DNA from: Gp7-AA6 sp036001245 | GTDB taxonomy: Bacteria > Acidobacteriota > Thermoanaerobaculia > UBA5066 > Gp7-AA6 | NCBI GenBank assembly: GCA_036001245.1 | Contig: DASYUL010000024.1 | Location: 1 to 64,000, forward strand | Length of the DNA stretch: 64,000 nt | Direction: 5' to 3' | Part shown: positions 1 through 9,959 of the stretch, in pieces | Position numbering within the stretch: the stretch's first letter is position 1 | Layout of the letters: each line of letters opens with the position of its first letter | Program-made: the position numbers and the translations under genes | Notes under the pieces: generated by a model | Databases searched by the model: none | Seen by the model: the letters and a program-made list of their open reading frames with translations, nothing else | What the model was told of the DNA's origin: nothing

Positions 1-1861
1 AGATGCCCCGGGGCGCCGACGGTGCCCACCGGCTTGCCGGCCCGGTCGAGCCACGTGAGCTGGGTTTGCCCTCCGCTCACTCCCGTCTGGTACGCGAGCA
101 GCCCCTGATCCGAGGCCGCGAAGACCGCTTGTGCAAAGGTCGCGAAGTACTGGACGTCTTCCGCGACCGGAAAAGCTTCCTCCGTGAAACGCAGGGACTT
201 CGTGTCGAAGGGCCGGGCGAGCAGCGTCCTCTCCCGGTAGAAAAGGAGGTGGCCCGGGGGGGTGTAGGCGACGTTGGTGTTGGCGTTGAAGAGAAACTTC
301 CGCTCGCCGCCGTCCAAAGAGGCCGCGTAGATGCCGTTCTTCTCGCCGGCCCCCACACTGCTCTGGGCGAGATACAGGAACCGCCGGCCGTCTGGCAGAA
401 AGACGGGCCAGCGGTGACTGAGCTCCGACGCACCGCCGTCGAGCTTCGTCACCGGCGAGGCCTCACCGCCGGACGCCGAAACGCGATGGACCACCTCGCG
501 GGAGTTCGGAACGAACAGGATCACGCCGTCGCGGTTCCAGCTTCCTCCCCTGCCGAGCGACGCGTCCGCCAGAGTCTGGGGGGGTCCGCCCGAAGCCTCG
601 ATCTTCTTCAGCTGCCGGTTCGCGAAGAACCCGAGGAACCGGCTGTCCGGGGACCAGAAGGGATTCGAAGCTCCCTCCGTTCCGGCGAGCGGTTGGGCCG
701 ACACCCCGGAGAGCGGCCGGACCCACAGCATGTTGATCCCGGAAGAGGTCGCGACGAAAGCCATGCGGCGGCCGTCCGGTGACAACGCCATCGGGCCGAA
801 GTCGAACGCGAAGGCAGATTTCTCGGGCGGATGGAGCATGGATACCACCGTTCGCGGAGTCTGAGTTCGCAACCGCACGACGAAGACCGTCGCCGCCACG
901 GCCGCAATCGCGGCGACCGGCACGAGCGCCCATGCGAGCTTCTCGCGGCTCTTCCGCTTCGCGGCGACCGGCGCAGGAAGCCCGATCGCCGACCCTCCCT
1001 CCGCGATCCACTGGAGCTGGAGCCTGACGTCGTGGGCCGTCTGAAATCGGTCGTCCGGGTCCCTGGCGAGGCAGGTCCGGACGACGCGGTCGAGCACCGG
1101 CGGCGTCATGGGCTTTGCGGAAGAGATCGAAGGGGGCTCGCTGTGCATGATCGCCCCGATCAGCGACGCCTGGGTCTTGCCCGAGAACGCCTTTTGTCCG
1201 GTCGCCATCTCATAGAGGAGGAGACCCAGAGCAAAGATGTCGGTGCGGCCGTCGGCTTCCTCGCCTTCCAGCTGCTCGGGAGCCATGTACTGGAACGTGC
1301 CGAGGATCGTCCCCTGGGCAGTGAGTCCCATCTCTGCCTGCGTGGGGACGACTGAAAGACTCGAGACGACCGAGCCCGGCGCAGGACCAGCGAGCTTCGC
1401 CAGCCCGAAGTCCACGAGCTTGAGGCCCGACTTCGTCAGCATGACGTTGCCCGGTTTCAGATCCCGGTGAACGATTCCCTGACGGTGCGCCTTCTCCAGA
1501 GCGTCTGAGATCTCGATGCCGTAGCGGAGAACTTGTTCGATCGGCAGGGGCCCTCGCGCCAGCCTCTCGGTCAGCGTCTCGCCTTCCAGGAACTCCATGA
1601 CGAGGTACTCGACGCCGTCCTGGTTCCCGACGTCGTGAAGCGTGCAGATGTGGGGATGCGAGAGCTGCGAAATCGTCTTCGCCTCGCGCTCGAAGCGCTG
1701 TCGGAACCCGGCGTTCTCCGAGAGGCGGGCCGGGAGGACCTTTACGGCGACCGTGCGCTCGAGCCGCGTGTCGCGTGCCTTGTAGACCTCCCCCATCCCT
1801 CCCGCGCCGACCGCGGAGAGAATCTCGTAGGGGCCGAGGCGCGAGCCGGCCGGAAGCGTCA
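1..1861 (-). CDS. Ser/Thr protein kinase with PD40/WD40-like C-terminal part (3' end beyond window)
   Basis: Pkn2/Hanks-type receptor-like kinase. From the ATG at 1861 the frame is open to the window edge. The first 270 residues are the kinase domain: glycine-rich loop near residue 20, Lys41 in VAVKVL, HRDLKPGN at 132-139 and DFG at 151-153, so it looks catalytically competent. A membrane segment follows near residues 302-320, then an outside part rich in SPDG/DGRR-type strands (PD40/TolB beta-propeller blades), as in many acidobacterial kinases. The likely role is phosphorylation in the cytoplasm with periplasmic sensing; the ligand is unknown. It lies 40 nt after another kinase gene on the same strand. 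The C-terminus is missing only because the window ends. Confidence 0.9.
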
Positions 1862-1901
1862 TTTCGAAACGGTCTCGGCGGCAATCATAGCCGCCGGCTC
1901 G

Positions 1902-4211
1902 TTACGCCGGGACGATCTTCGCGAGCACGTTCTCGAAGCGCGGATGCGCACGCAGAGAGTCGAAGGCGCCTCCCACGCGCGGCCACCAGGCGAGCGCGTT
2001 GCGTTGGTCGACCGCGAGTTCGAGCGCGGCGATTGCGGCGTCCAGGTCCGCAAGGCCGATGTGGATGAAGGCGAGGTGAAAGGGCGCGACGTACTCCCGG
2101 GTCGATCGCTCGCGGAGCTCTTCCAAGACCCGCAGGGCATCCGCCCGCCGTCCCGCCGCGCCGTAGCTCCAGCCGAGGTGGCCGAGGTACCAGGTCTGCC
2201 CACGATCGGTCAAGGCGACCGCCTTCTCGAGCATGCCGACCGACTCCTCGTGCCGGCCCAGCATCCGGAGCATCATGCCGCACGCCCAAAGCGGATAGAG
2301 CGCGTCCGGATCGAGCTCGAGCCCGCGGCGGAGCTCGCGCTCGGCCTCCGCGAGCATCCCCTGCGCGTAGTAGGTCCAGGCGACGTTCGTGCGGACGTTC
2401 GGGGACAAAGGCTCGAGCTCCGTCGCCCGCACGGCGCTCCGGCGCGCCTGGGCCGGATCGTCGACGAATGCCCGCTTCAGCCCGAGCCACGAATGCGCGG
2501 CGGCGGAGCGCGGGGCGAGCTCGATCGCTCGAAGGAACTCGCGGTCTTCGCGCTCGAAGTCCCAGCCGTAGTAGTGCTCGACTAGACCGAGCGCCAGGTG
2601 CGTCTCGGCGGAGTCCGGCTCGAGCTCCTGCGCCTTCGTCGAGGCCGCTCGCGCCTTCGCGAACGCGTCGAGGGTCGGGATGCCGCCGTAGAAGCCGAAG
2701 ATGCAGTAGGCCTCGGCGAGGCCCGTGTGCGCCGGGGCGTATCCCGGATCGCGCGCGATCGCCCGTTCGAACTCCGCGATCGCCTGGCGCGGGACGCGCC
2801 GGTTGAAGAAGTACTTCCCCTTCAGGTAATGGTTGTACGCCTCGACGTCGTCGGTCGCGCGCGCGACGAGCTCGCCCTCCTCGCCCGCGAGAAGCCGCAC
2901 CTTCAGCGTGTTCGCGATCGCGAGCGAGATCTCGTCCTGGATCGCGAAGACGTCCTCCATCTCCCGGTCGTACCTCTCCGACCAGAGCTGATATCCGTCC
3001 GCGACGTTCACGAGCTCCGCCGACACCCGAAGCCGGTTACCCGCGCGCCGCACGCTTCCCTCGAGGACGGTCCGGACGCCGAGCTCGTCGCCGATGCGGC
3101 GGACGTCCTGGTCCTTGCCCTTGAAGGCGAAGGCAGACGTCCGCGAGGCGACGCGGAGCGCCTCGATCTTCGACAGGGCGTTGATGATTTCCTCGGTGAC
3201 CCCGTCGGTGAAATATTCGTTTTCCTTGTCCGCGCTCATGTTCCGAAAGGGCAGCACCGCGATGGACGCACGCGCGGAGTCCGAGATCGTCGGACGAGGC
3301 GTGGCCGCGGTCGGCGGACGGCTTCCCGGGACCGGCGCCTGCTCGATCGACTCCGGCGCCTCGGTCTCTCCGGACATCTGGAGGATGAATGCGAGATCGC
3401 TCGCCGACTGGAAGCGTTCCTCCGGCTTCTTCTCCAGGCAACGCGCAATGATTCGGACGAGCTCGGGCGGAGCGGCTCCGCGGCGGCGGAGGGCGGGCGG
3501 GTCTTCCCGGAGGATCGCCGTCATGGTCTCGACGTCGGTCTCCGCGCGAAACGGCGGCTCTCCGAAGAGGAGCTCGTAGAGGATGATCCCGAATGAGAAG
3601 ACGTCCGTGCGGTGGTCGGCGGTTTCGGCTCGAACTTGCTCGGGCGACATGTAGCCGATGGTCCCGAGAATGGTCCCGGGCATCGTGCGCGCCACGGTCG
3701 GGGCCTCGGCGGCGCCCGGTGCGGCTTTGGGCGCATCCCGCCGGGCTAGCCCGAAGTCGAGGATCTTCACGTGCCCGTCCCCGGTGACGAAGACGTTTTC
3801 CGGCTTCAGGTCTCGATGGACGATCCCCCGCGCATGGGCGGCGGCAAGGCCGCGCGCGATCTGGCGGGCGTAGTGGACGGCTTTTCGGAGCGGCACGGCC
3901 GCGGCGCTCATCCGCTCCCGGAGCGTCTCTCCCTCGAGGAGCTCGGTGACCGCGTACGACACACCGGAATCGCTTCCCACGTCGTGAATCGAGAGGATGT
4001 TCGGGTGCGAGAGCGCCGCGACGAGCTTCGCCTCGCGCTCGAACCGGGCCAGCGCCTCCGAGTCGGACTGGATCGAAGCAGGCAGGACCTTGATTGCCAC
4101 GTCCCGCTCGAGCCGCGTGTCGCGGGCGCGGTAGACCTCCCCCATTCCTCCCGCGCCGAGCGGCGAGACGATCTGGTAGGGACCGAGCCGGGATCCGGGA
4201 GAGAGCGGCAC
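1902..4211 (-). CDS. Ser/Thr protein kinase with TolB-like and TPR domains
   Basis: Order of domains: Hanks-type kinase (residues about 10-270, with the GAGGMGEVY loop, HRDLKPEN and DFG), a linker, a TolB/FlgO-like N-terminal domain (about 345-470, beginning SIAVLPFRNMS), then TPR repeats to the end. The kinase-TolB-TPR architecture is common in Acidobacteriota. No clear membrane segment is seen. I start it at GTG 4211, which places the family N-terminus (PGSRLGPYQIV) at the front. The open frame extends to an ATG at 4379, but that stretch is a translated REP-like repeat and should not be coding. A TATAAT box (4221-4226, minus strand) ends only 9 nt before this GTG, with no Shine-Dalgarno between, so a leaderless message is possible. 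Confidence 0.88.
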   Translation of the reverse strand: MPLSPGSRLGPYQIVSPLGAGGMGEVYRARDTRLERDVAIKVLPASIQSDSEALARFEREAKLVAALSHPNILSIHDVGSDSGVSYAVTELLEGETLRERMSAAAVPLRKAVHYARQIARGLAAAHARGIVHRDLKPENVFVTGDGHVKILDFGLARRDAPKAAPGAAEAPTVARTMPGTILGTIGYMSPEQVRAETADHRTDVFSFGIILYELLFGEPPFRAETDVETMTAILREDPPALRRRGAAPPELVRIIARCLEKKPEERFQSASDLAFILQMSGETEAPESIEQAPVPGSRPPTAATPRPTISDSARASIAVLPFRNMSADKENEYFTDGVTEEIINALSKIEALRVASRTSAFAFKGKDQDVRRIGDELGVRTVLEGSVRRAGNRLRVSAELVNVADGYQLWSERYDREMEDVFAIQDEISLAIANTLKVRLLAGEEGELVARATDDVEAYNHYLKGKYFFNRRVPRQAIAEFERAIARDPGYAPAHTGLAEAYCIFGFYGGIPTLDAFAKARAASTKAQELEPDSAETHLALGLVEHYYGWDFEREDREFLRAIELAPRSAAAHSWLGLKRAFVDDPAQARRSAVRATELEPLSPNVRTNVAWTYYAQGMLAEAERELRRGLELDPDALYPLWACGMMLRMLGRHEESVGMLEKAVALTDRGQTWYLGHLGWSYGAAGRRADALRVLEELRERSTREYVAPFHLAFIHIGLADLDAAIAALELAVDQRNALAWWPRVGGAFDSLRAHPRFENVLAKIVPA

Positions 4212-4331
4212 CGCTGCCGGATTATAGGGACCGTCGCAGTCGCTTGCTCGGGATCTGGCTCTGCCACCGACGCTCGGCTCGGCGCGACAGCCTCGACCGA
4301 GCGCCTGATCCCTCCCCGCGCTCCCGCTCCC

Positions 4332-4377
4332 GCGGCGCGAGGCTCCTCCCTCGATTACCTCGGGAGACTCCTCGCGC
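4332..4377. repeat. REP-like palindrome, copy 1
   Basis: Inverted copy of a 49-bp palindromic element also found at 31088-31136 and 49774-49822. The outer arms are GCGGCGCGAGG and its complement, with inner CTCCC/GGGAG arms. The last bases of one arm have diverged. It fills the gap between the kinase and the glycosylase gene and falsely extends the kinase reading frame. Confidence 0.75.
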
Positions 4378-4386
4378 ACCGAAAAC

Positions 4387-5040
4387 TCAGTCTTCCCCCG
4401 CGAGATAGTCCCGCACCTTCTGCATGTCCTCCCACACGTCGCGCTTGTGCTTGGGCGACCGCAGGAGAAACGCGGGGTGGAACGTGGCCATCACCCGCGT
4501 GCCGTGCGCGACGCGCCAGCGGCCGCGAAGCTGCGAGATCGGCTCGGTCGTCTCGAGCACGGACTGAGCCGCGAATGTGCCGAGCGTGACGATCGCGCGC
4601 GGAGAGACCAGGCGGATCTGCTCCTCGAGAAACGGGCGGCACGCGGCGATCTCGTCCGGCTCGGGGTTGCGGTTGTTGGGAGGGCGGCACAGCACCGTGT
4701 TGACGATGTAGACCTCCTCCCGCGTCGTCCCCATCGCCTCGATGATCTTCGTCAGGAGTTGCCCCGCCGCTCCGACGAAAGGCAGCCCCTGCTCGTCCTC
4801 CTCGCGGCCCGGCGCCTCGCCGATGAACATCAGGTCCGCGTTCGGGTTACCGTGCCCGAACACGATCCGGGTGCGCGAGCCCGACAGCTTGCACCGCGGA
4901 CAGGCGTCCAGGAACGCGGCGAGCGAGGGAAGGTCCGCCATCGAGCCCGCGACGAGCTCGGCAACGACCGGTGCGCTCACGAAGATGTCCGTTACGCCGA
5001 GGTCCCGGAAGTACTCGAGCTCCTCCCCGACCGAAGGCAA
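4387..5040 (-). CDS. udg: Type 4 (family 4) uracil-DNA glycosylase, Fe-S
   Basis: Removes uracil from DNA for base-excision repair. The 217-residue protein has the family's four cluster cysteines (Cys47, Cys50, Cys118, Cys134), the GEAPG motif (74-78) that forms the uracil pocket and water-activating loop, and HPAFLLR near 188-194. The N-terminus resembles that of proteins annotated as SPO1 DNA polymerase-related. Start is TTG 5040 with GGAG about 8 nt upstream. Only 2 nt separate it from the coaBC stop, so it is probably co-transcribed with the coaBC-rpoZ-gmk group. Confidence 0.9.
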   Translation of the reverse strand: MPSVGEELEYFRDLGVTDIFVSAPVVAELVAGSMADLPSLAAFLDACPRCKLSGSRTRIVFGHGNPNADLMFIGEAPGREEDEQGLPFVGAAGQLLTKIIEAMGTTREEVYIVNTVLCRPPNNRNPEPDEIAACRPFLEEQIRLVSPRAIVTLGTFAAQSVLETTEPISQLRGRWRVAHGTRVMATFHPAFLLRSPKHKRDVWEDMQKVRDYLAGED

Positions 5041-5042
5041 GG

Positions 5043-6278
5043 TCAGCTCCGGGGTTCCGGCTGAGAGCGGACCGCTGCGAGCTGAGAGCTTCTGACCTTC
5101 CGCACCGCGTCCCAGATCTTGTCGGCCACTTCCCGCTTCGAGCGCCGCGACACGGTTTCGCTTCCGCCGTCGCGCTCAAGCAGGAGGATCTCGTTCTCCG
5201 CAGCATCGAAGCCGACGTCGCGCCTCCCGACGTCGTTGACCGCGATCAGGTCGGCTCCCTTCGACTCCATCTTGCGCCGGCCGCGCTCCTCGAGGTCTTC
5301 CGTTTCCGCCGCAAAGGCGACAACGGTCTGTTTGCCGCGGAGCTCTCTGAGCCCGGCGAGCAGGTCCCGCCCGGGTACCAGCCGGACGGTGCGCTCTCCC
5401 CCGTCGCGATGGAGGCGTTCGAGGCTTTCCTGCGGGATGAAGTCGGCGACCGCCGCCGCCATCGCGAGGACGTCGCACTCCGGGAACTCGGCGCGGAGCA
5501 GGTTCTCGAGTTCCGCGGCGGTCTCGAAGGACACGAAGCGCATCCCCTCGGGCCGCGTGAGCCCCGTGGGGCCGGAGAGGAGCGTCACCCTTGCGCCACG
5601 GTCGCGCGCCGATTCGGCGAGCGCGTATCCCATCCGTCCACTCGAGCGGTTCGAGACGAACCGGACCGGGTCGACGCGCTCGCGGGTGGGTCCGGCGGTC
5701 ACCAGAACGCGAAGGCCTTCGAGGTCGCGCCGCGCGGTCGTCGCGAGCGCGATCGCCTCCTGCGCGATTTCCTCCGGCTCCGCCATCCGGCCAACCCCCT
5801 CGCGGCCCGACGCGAGAAACCCGGTGCCCGGTCCGACGAAACGGGCGCCGCGCGCCGCGAGGAGCTCGAGGTTGCGCCGGGTGGCGGGGTGCTCCCACAT
5901 CCGGGTCTCCATCGCGGGCGCGACGAGAACGGGCCCGCGATGGACGAGGAAGTACGTCGTCAGAAAATCGTCCGCGAGCCCGTTCGCGAGCCGGGCGATC
6001 GTGTGAGCGGTCGCCGGCGCGACGACGAGTACGTCGGTCCACTCGGCGAGCTCGACGTGGTCGACCGCCGGGACGTTGCCGCTCCCGAAGACCTCGAGGT
6101 AGACCTCGTGCTTCGAGAGCACCGCCAACGTGAGCGGCGCGACGAACTCGCGGGCGGCGCGGGTCATCGCGACACGCACGTCCGCGCCCGCGTCGACGAG
6201 ACGCCGGACGACCTCCGGGGATTTGTAGGCGGCGATGCCGCCCGAGACTCCGAGCAGGACGTGGGGGCGCCGATTCAT
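5043..6278 (-). CDS. coaBC: Bifunctional phosphopantothenoylcysteine decarboxylase/synthetase
   Basis: Coenzyme A biosynthesis: CoaB joins cysteine to 4'-phosphopantothenate and CoaC decarboxylates the product. The N-terminal flavoprotein half begins LLGVSGGIAAYK and carries an APAMETRMW motif (the usual family Asn is Glu/Thr here). The C-terminal half has VTAGPTRERVDPVRF and NRSSGRMG nucleotide-binding motifs. I start at ATG 6278; the frame runs open to 6425 but would overlap rpoZ. The last 15 or so residues are encoded by degenerate 7-bp repeats (see repeat findings) and probably are not functional. It lies 13 nt after rpoZ, a common pairing. Confidence 0.93.
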   Translation of the reverse strand: MNRRPHVLLGVSGGIAAYKSPEVVRRLVDAGADVRVAMTRAAREFVAPLTLAVLSKHEVYLEVFGSGNVPAVDHVELAEWTDVLVVAPATAHTIARLANGLADDFLTTYFLVHRGPVLVAPAMETRMWEHPATRRNLELLAARGARFVGPGTGFLASGREGVGRMAEPEEIAQEAIALATTARRDLEGLRVLVTAGPTRERVDPVRFVSNRSSGRMGYALAESARDRGARVTLLSGPTGLTRPEGMRFVSFETAAELENLLRAEFPECDVLAMAAAVADFIPQESLERLHRDGGERTVRLVPGRDLLAGLRELRGKQTVVAFAAETEDLEERGRRKMESKGADLIAVNDVGRRDVGFDAAENEILLLERDGGSETVSRRSKREVADKIWDAVRKVRSSQLAAVRSQPEPRS

Positions 6279-6291
6279 CGACGCCGTATCC

Positions 6292-6558
6292 TCAGTCGAG
6301 CGAGGAGACCGGCTCTTCTTCCTCGATCTCTTCGGGCTCGGCCTCTTCGCCGCCCGGTTCGAGGACTCCGCCTTCTTCCCCGTAGTCCCAGCGGATCTGG
6401 TTTTCCTCGAACTCTTCGGCCGCAAGGCGTGTCGGCTTCAACGGCCGGTCGCTCGCGACCTTCGGACGGGCGCCGCGCATGAGCTGTTCGGCGCGGCGGG
6501 CAATCAACAGGACGAGCCGGAACTTGCTGTCCACCCCGTCGGGAATGCTTTGAATCAT
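6292..6558 (-). CDS. rpoZ: RNA polymerase omega subunit
   Basis: 88 residues. The N-terminal part (VDSKFRLVLLIARRAEQLMRG) is the conserved omega helix pair that latches the beta' subunit during RNA polymerase assembly. It is followed by an ArgPro-containing linker and a highly acidic tail (runs of Glu/Asp). Position between gmk and coaBC is the classic gmk-rpoZ-coaBC order, which supports the call for such a short protein. Confidence 0.9.
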   Translation of the reverse strand: MIQSIPDGVDSKFRLVLLIARRAEQLMRGARPKVASDRPLKPTRLAAEEFEENQIRWDYGEEGGVLEPGGEEAEPEEIEEEEPVSSLD

Positions 6559-6574
6559 CGTTCGACAACCTCTT

Positions 6575-7213
6575 TCAGTGGAAATCGCGGAAGACGCGCT
6601 CGAGACGCTCCTTCTGCCGGGCGTAGGTCACGCGTGTGGCCCGAACGATGGATTCTAACTCAAGTGCGGCGGATTCGAGCTCCTGGTTGACGATAACGTA
6701 CTGAAAATCCCGGGCTTTACGGATCTCCCGGGCGGCCGTCCGAAGCCGTCGCCGGATTTCTTCCTCTTCGTCGACCCCGCGGTCGAGGCCGCGCACCCGC
6801 AGACGCCGCTCGAGCTCTTTGCGATCGGGCGGGACGATGAAGATCGAGACGGCCTTCGGATAGGCCTTTCGGATGTCGCGGGCGCCCTGGACGTCGATGT
6901 CGAGGACCACGTCATCCCCCCGCGCGAGCCGGGGGAGCACCTCCGCGCGGGAGGTCCCGTAGCGGCGGCCGTGGACGACGTTGTGCTCGAGGAAGGCACC
7001 CTGTGCGGCCATCTTCCGGAACTCCTCGTCCGTGACGAAGTAGTACTCGCGGCCGTCCTTCTCCCCCGCGCGTTTTGGGCGGGTGGTGTGGGACACCGAA
7101 AAGTGCAGCGGCTCGCCGGGCGGGTTCGCGATCAGGCGGCGGATCAGCGTGGTCTTTCCGCCTCCGGAAGGCGACGAGACGATGAAGAGGTTTCCACGAG
7201 GCCGGCGCGTCAT
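6575..7213 (-). CDS. gmk: Guanylate kinase
   Basis: Phosphorylates GMP to GDP. The P-loop is SPSGGGKTT (about residues 14-22); the GMP-binding region (SHTTRPKRAGEKDGREYYFV) and the lid follow. Length 212 aa is normal. Its ATG overlaps the yicC stop by 4 nt (ATGA), so translation is probably coupled. rpoZ follows 16 nt downstream. Confidence 0.95.
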   Translation of the reverse strand: MTRRPRGNLFIVSSPSGGGKTTLIRRLIANPPGEPLHFSVSHTTRPKRAGEKDGREYYFVTDEEFRKMAAQGAFLEHNVVHGRRYGTSRAEVLPRLARGDDVVLDIDVQGARDIRKAYPKAVSIFIVPPDRKELERRLRVRGLDRGVDEEEEIRRRLRTAAREIRKARDFQYVIVNQELESAALELESIVRATRVTYARQKERLERVFRDFH

Positions 7214-8100
7214 TCCAGGTTCTGGACCTGCTCGCGGACCTTCTCGATCTCCGACTTCATCTCGAGCACTTCCCGGACCATCTGGAGATCGCGCCCCTTC
7301 GACCCGAGGGTGTTCAGCTCCCGTAGGATCTCCTGCGCCAGGAAGTCGAGCTTCTTGCCCACCGGCTCGCGCGAAGACGTGAGCAGCGAGCCGAACTGCG
7401 AGAGGTGACCCTCGAGACGCTGGAGCTCCTCCGCCACGTCGGAACGGTCGACCGCGAGCGCCGCCTCCTGCTCGAGGCGGCCGGGGTCGAGCCCGGCCTC
7501 AGCGATGAGCAACTTCAGCCGCTCGCGCAGGTTGTCGAGATTGCGACGCACGATCTCGCCACGCCGCCCGGCGAGCTCGGCGAGCCGCTTCTCGAGGAAG
7601 CCGATCCGCTCGGCGAGGTCCGCGGCGACCAGCGCCCCCTCCGCCTCCCGCATGGCGACGAGCGCGCGGGCCGCCTCTCCGGCGATCTCTTCGAGCGCGG
7701 CGACGTCGCTCTCGGTGAAGCCGTCGACGGAGCTCTCGACCGCGAAGATCTGCGGGATCGTCAACAGGTCGCGGGCTTCCAGCTTTCCGCTGACCGGATA
7801 CCGCTCGGAGAGCGCGGCGAACCGGGCGAGCAGCGCCTCGAGGAGCCCCTCGTCGATCGTAATGACGGTCGGAGCGGGGGTCGCTCGGCGGAGCCGGAGG
7901 GAGACCTCGACCTTTCCCCGGGCGACGTGCCGCGAGAAGACGCGCCGCAGGACAGGCTCGAGGTCGATCTCCTGCTCCTTGAGCTTGATATTGAGATCGA
8001 GGAACCGGTGGTTGACGCTGCGGGCAACCACCTCGACGGCCCAGTCTTCGCCGACGTTGCCCTTCGCGCGGCCGAAACCGGTCATGCTTCGAATTGTCAC
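7210..8100 (-). CDS. yicC: YicC-family endoribonuclease
   Basis: 296-residue homologue of YicC/YloC, an RNase family known to take part in sRNA (RyhB) turnover in E. coli. The start MTGFGRAKG and the C-terminal KLDFLAQEILRE-NT region are the two conserved blocks (YicC_N and DUF1732). It is coupled by ATGA overlaps to the transporter gene before it and to gmk after it; yicC-gmk is a widely conserved pair. Confidence 0.93.
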   Translation of the reverse strand: MTIRSMTGFGRAKGNVGEDWAVEVVARSVNHRFLDLNIKLKEQEIDLEPVLRRVFSRHVARGKVEVSLRLRRATPAPTVITIDEGLLEALLARFAALSERYPVSGKLEARDLLTIPQIFAVESSVDGFTESDVAALEEIAGEAARALVAMREAEGALVAADLAERIGFLEKRLAELAGRRGEIVRRNLDNLRERLKLLIAEAGLDPGRLEQEAALAVDRSDVAEELQRLEGHLSQFGSLLTSSREPVGKKLDFLAQEILRELNTLGSKGRDLQMVREVLEMKSEIEKVREQVQNLE

Positions 8101-9959
8101 GAGCGCGCCGCGGCCGGAGCCTCGATCTCCCCGAAGTACTGCATGTCGTGCAGCCTGCGGTAGAGGCCGTTGCGAGTCAATAGCTCCTGGTGCGTTCCGG
8201 ACTCGACCAGCCGCCCGCGATCGAGCACCAGGATCCGGTCGGCGCGCCGCACGGTCGAGAGGCGGTGCGCGATGACGAGAGTCGTCCTCCCCTCCATCAG
8301 GTTCGTCAACGCCGACGCGACGAGCGCTTCCGACTCGGAATCGAGCTGCGAGGTCGCCTCGTCCAGAATCAGGATCGGGGCGTCCTTGTAGAGCGCGCGC
8401 GCGATCGCGAGCCGCTGCTTCTGCCCGCCTGACAGCCGCCCCGCGTCCTCCCCCAGGCGTGTCTCGTATCCGTCGGGCAGGCGCGATACGAACTCGTCCG
8501 CGAACGCGGCGCTCGCCGCGGAGCGGACCTTCTCCTCCGGCGCTCCCGAGCGGCCGTAGGCAATGTTCTCGCGCGCCGTCGAGTCGAAGAGAACGGTGTC
8601 CTGGGTGACGATGCCGATCTGACGCCGGAGCGATGCGAGAGTCGCGTCCTTGAGGTCGACGCCGTCCAATGTGATGTGTCCTTCCGTCGGATCGTAGAGC
8701 CTCGGAAGGAGGTTGACGAGCGTCGTCTTGCCCGCGCCGGACGGACCGACGATCGCCACCGTCTCGCCGCGTCGGATCGTCAGGTCGATGTCGGAGAGAA
8801 CGGTCTCGTCTTCCCCGTAGCGGAAGGAGACGTTCTCGTATTGGATCGTGCCGGAGAACGGCGGGACGTCTCGGGCATTGGATTTCTCAGCGACGTCGCT
8901 CGGCGCGTCGATCAGCTCGAAGATCCGCCGCGCGGAGGAGAGCGCGAGCTGGAGCGCCATGTTGACCTTCGTGACGTCCTTGAGGGGCTTGTAGAGCATC
9001 ATGAGCGCCGCCAGGAAGGAGATGAGCCCGCCGACGGTCATCCTCCCGGCCGCGATCACGCTGGCGGCGTAAACGAAGATCGCGGAGAGCCCGATCCCGG
9101 CGATCACCTCCATCATCGGCGAGTTGAGCGCCTGGATCCGCACCGTGCGGCGGGTGACGCGGAAGTACCGGTCGTTCGCGCGCGCGAACCGCTCGGCCTC
9201 GAACGGCTCCATCCCGTACGTCTTGATGACGCGGTGTCCGCGCAGCGTCTCGGAGAGGAGTGCTCCCATCTCGCCGATGCGCTCCCGCGAAGAGAACGTG
9301 GTGCGTCGCAGCCGGCGGGTGACCTCGACGATCGGAAGGAGGAGAACCGGCGCGAGGAGCAGGACGAAGAGCGAAAGTTGCGGGTTGAGCGAGATCACGT
9401 AGACGAGGACGAGCACGATCGTGACGGCGCCCTGGACGAAGTCCGCCAGGCGCGTGCCGAATGCGGACTGAATGAGCTCGACGTCGGACAGGAGCCGCGC
9501 GAGGAGATCACCGGTCGTCGACTTCGAGTAGAAGCTCGCCGACTGGTGGAGGAGCTTGCCGTAGGCGTCGCGCCGGAGGTCTCTCACCATCGACAGCCCG
9601 ATGCCGTTGAACGCGAACTCCGAGAAGTACGAGAACACGTTCTTCGAGACGAGCGCCAGGAGCAGGAGCAGCGGAACGGCGAGGCGGACGGGGATGCCCG
9701 CCGCCTCGGCCGCCCGGAGGCCGGCCGAGTAGATCGAGTCGAGGGAGCGAAGAAAACCCGTCGCTTTCCCCGGTGCGCCGGCGAGTCCCGGCAGCGCGGA
9801 GGCGGTGCCGGTGCCGAGCACGTCGTCGATGATCTTCGTCAGCAGGAAGAGGAGGAGCACCGTCGAGAGCGAGACGATCCCCATCGCGAGCAGCGCCGCG
9901 GCGGCCCGCCCCCGGTAGGGTCGGAAGTAGGCCAGCAACCGGGAGAGAGGGGTCGTCAT
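8097..9959 (-). CDS. msbA: ABC exporter, MsbA-like (lipid A flippase family)
   Basis: Half-transporter of 620 residues. Six membrane helices lie in roughly residues 1-320 (ABC_membrane domain). The ATPase domain carries GPSGAGKTT, a Q-loop (VTQDTVLF), LSGGQKQR signature, Walker B ILILDEATS and the H-loop (VIAHRLST). Its position directly after lpxB and the MsbA-like fold suggest lipid A-core flipping across the inner membrane, but other multidrug/lipid exporters share the architecture. I use ATG 9959, which overlaps the lpxB stop (ATGA); the longer open frame to 10730 overlies lpxB and is spurious. Confidence 0.88.
   Translation of the reverse strand: MTTPLSRLLAYFRPYRGRAAAALLAMGIVSLSTVLLLFLLTKIIDDVLGTGTASALPGLAGAPGKATGFLRSLDSIYSAGLRAAEAAGIPVRLAVPLLLLLALVSKNVFSYFSEFAFNGIGLSMVRDLRRDAYGKLLHQSASFYSKSTTGDLLARLLSDVELIQSAFGTRLADFVQGAVTIVLVLVYVISLNPQLSLFVLLLAPVLLLPIVEVTRRLRRTTFSSRERIGEMGALLSETLRGHRVIKTYGMEPFEAERFARANDRYFRVTRRTVRIQALNSPMMEVIAGIGLSAIFVYAASVIAAGRMTVGGLISFLAALMMLYKPLKDVTKVNMALQLALSSARRIFELIDAPSDVAEKSNARDVPPFSGTIQYENVSFRYGEDETVLSDIDLTIRRGETVAIVGPSGAGKTTLVNLLPRLYDPTEGHITLDGVDLKDATLASLRRQIGIVTQDTVLFDSTARENIAYGRSGAPEEKVRSAASAAFADEFVSRLPDGYETRLGEDAGRLSGGQKQRLAIARALYKDAPILILDEATSQLDSESEALVASALTNLMEGRTTLVIAHRLSTVRRADRILVLDRGRLVESGTHQELLTRNGLYRRLHDMQYFGEIEAPAAARS

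Noticed and set aside
4212..4379. N-terminal extension of the kinase frame to ATG 4379
   Set aside because: The extra residues are a translated REP-like repeat; the family starts at PGSRLGPYQIV.
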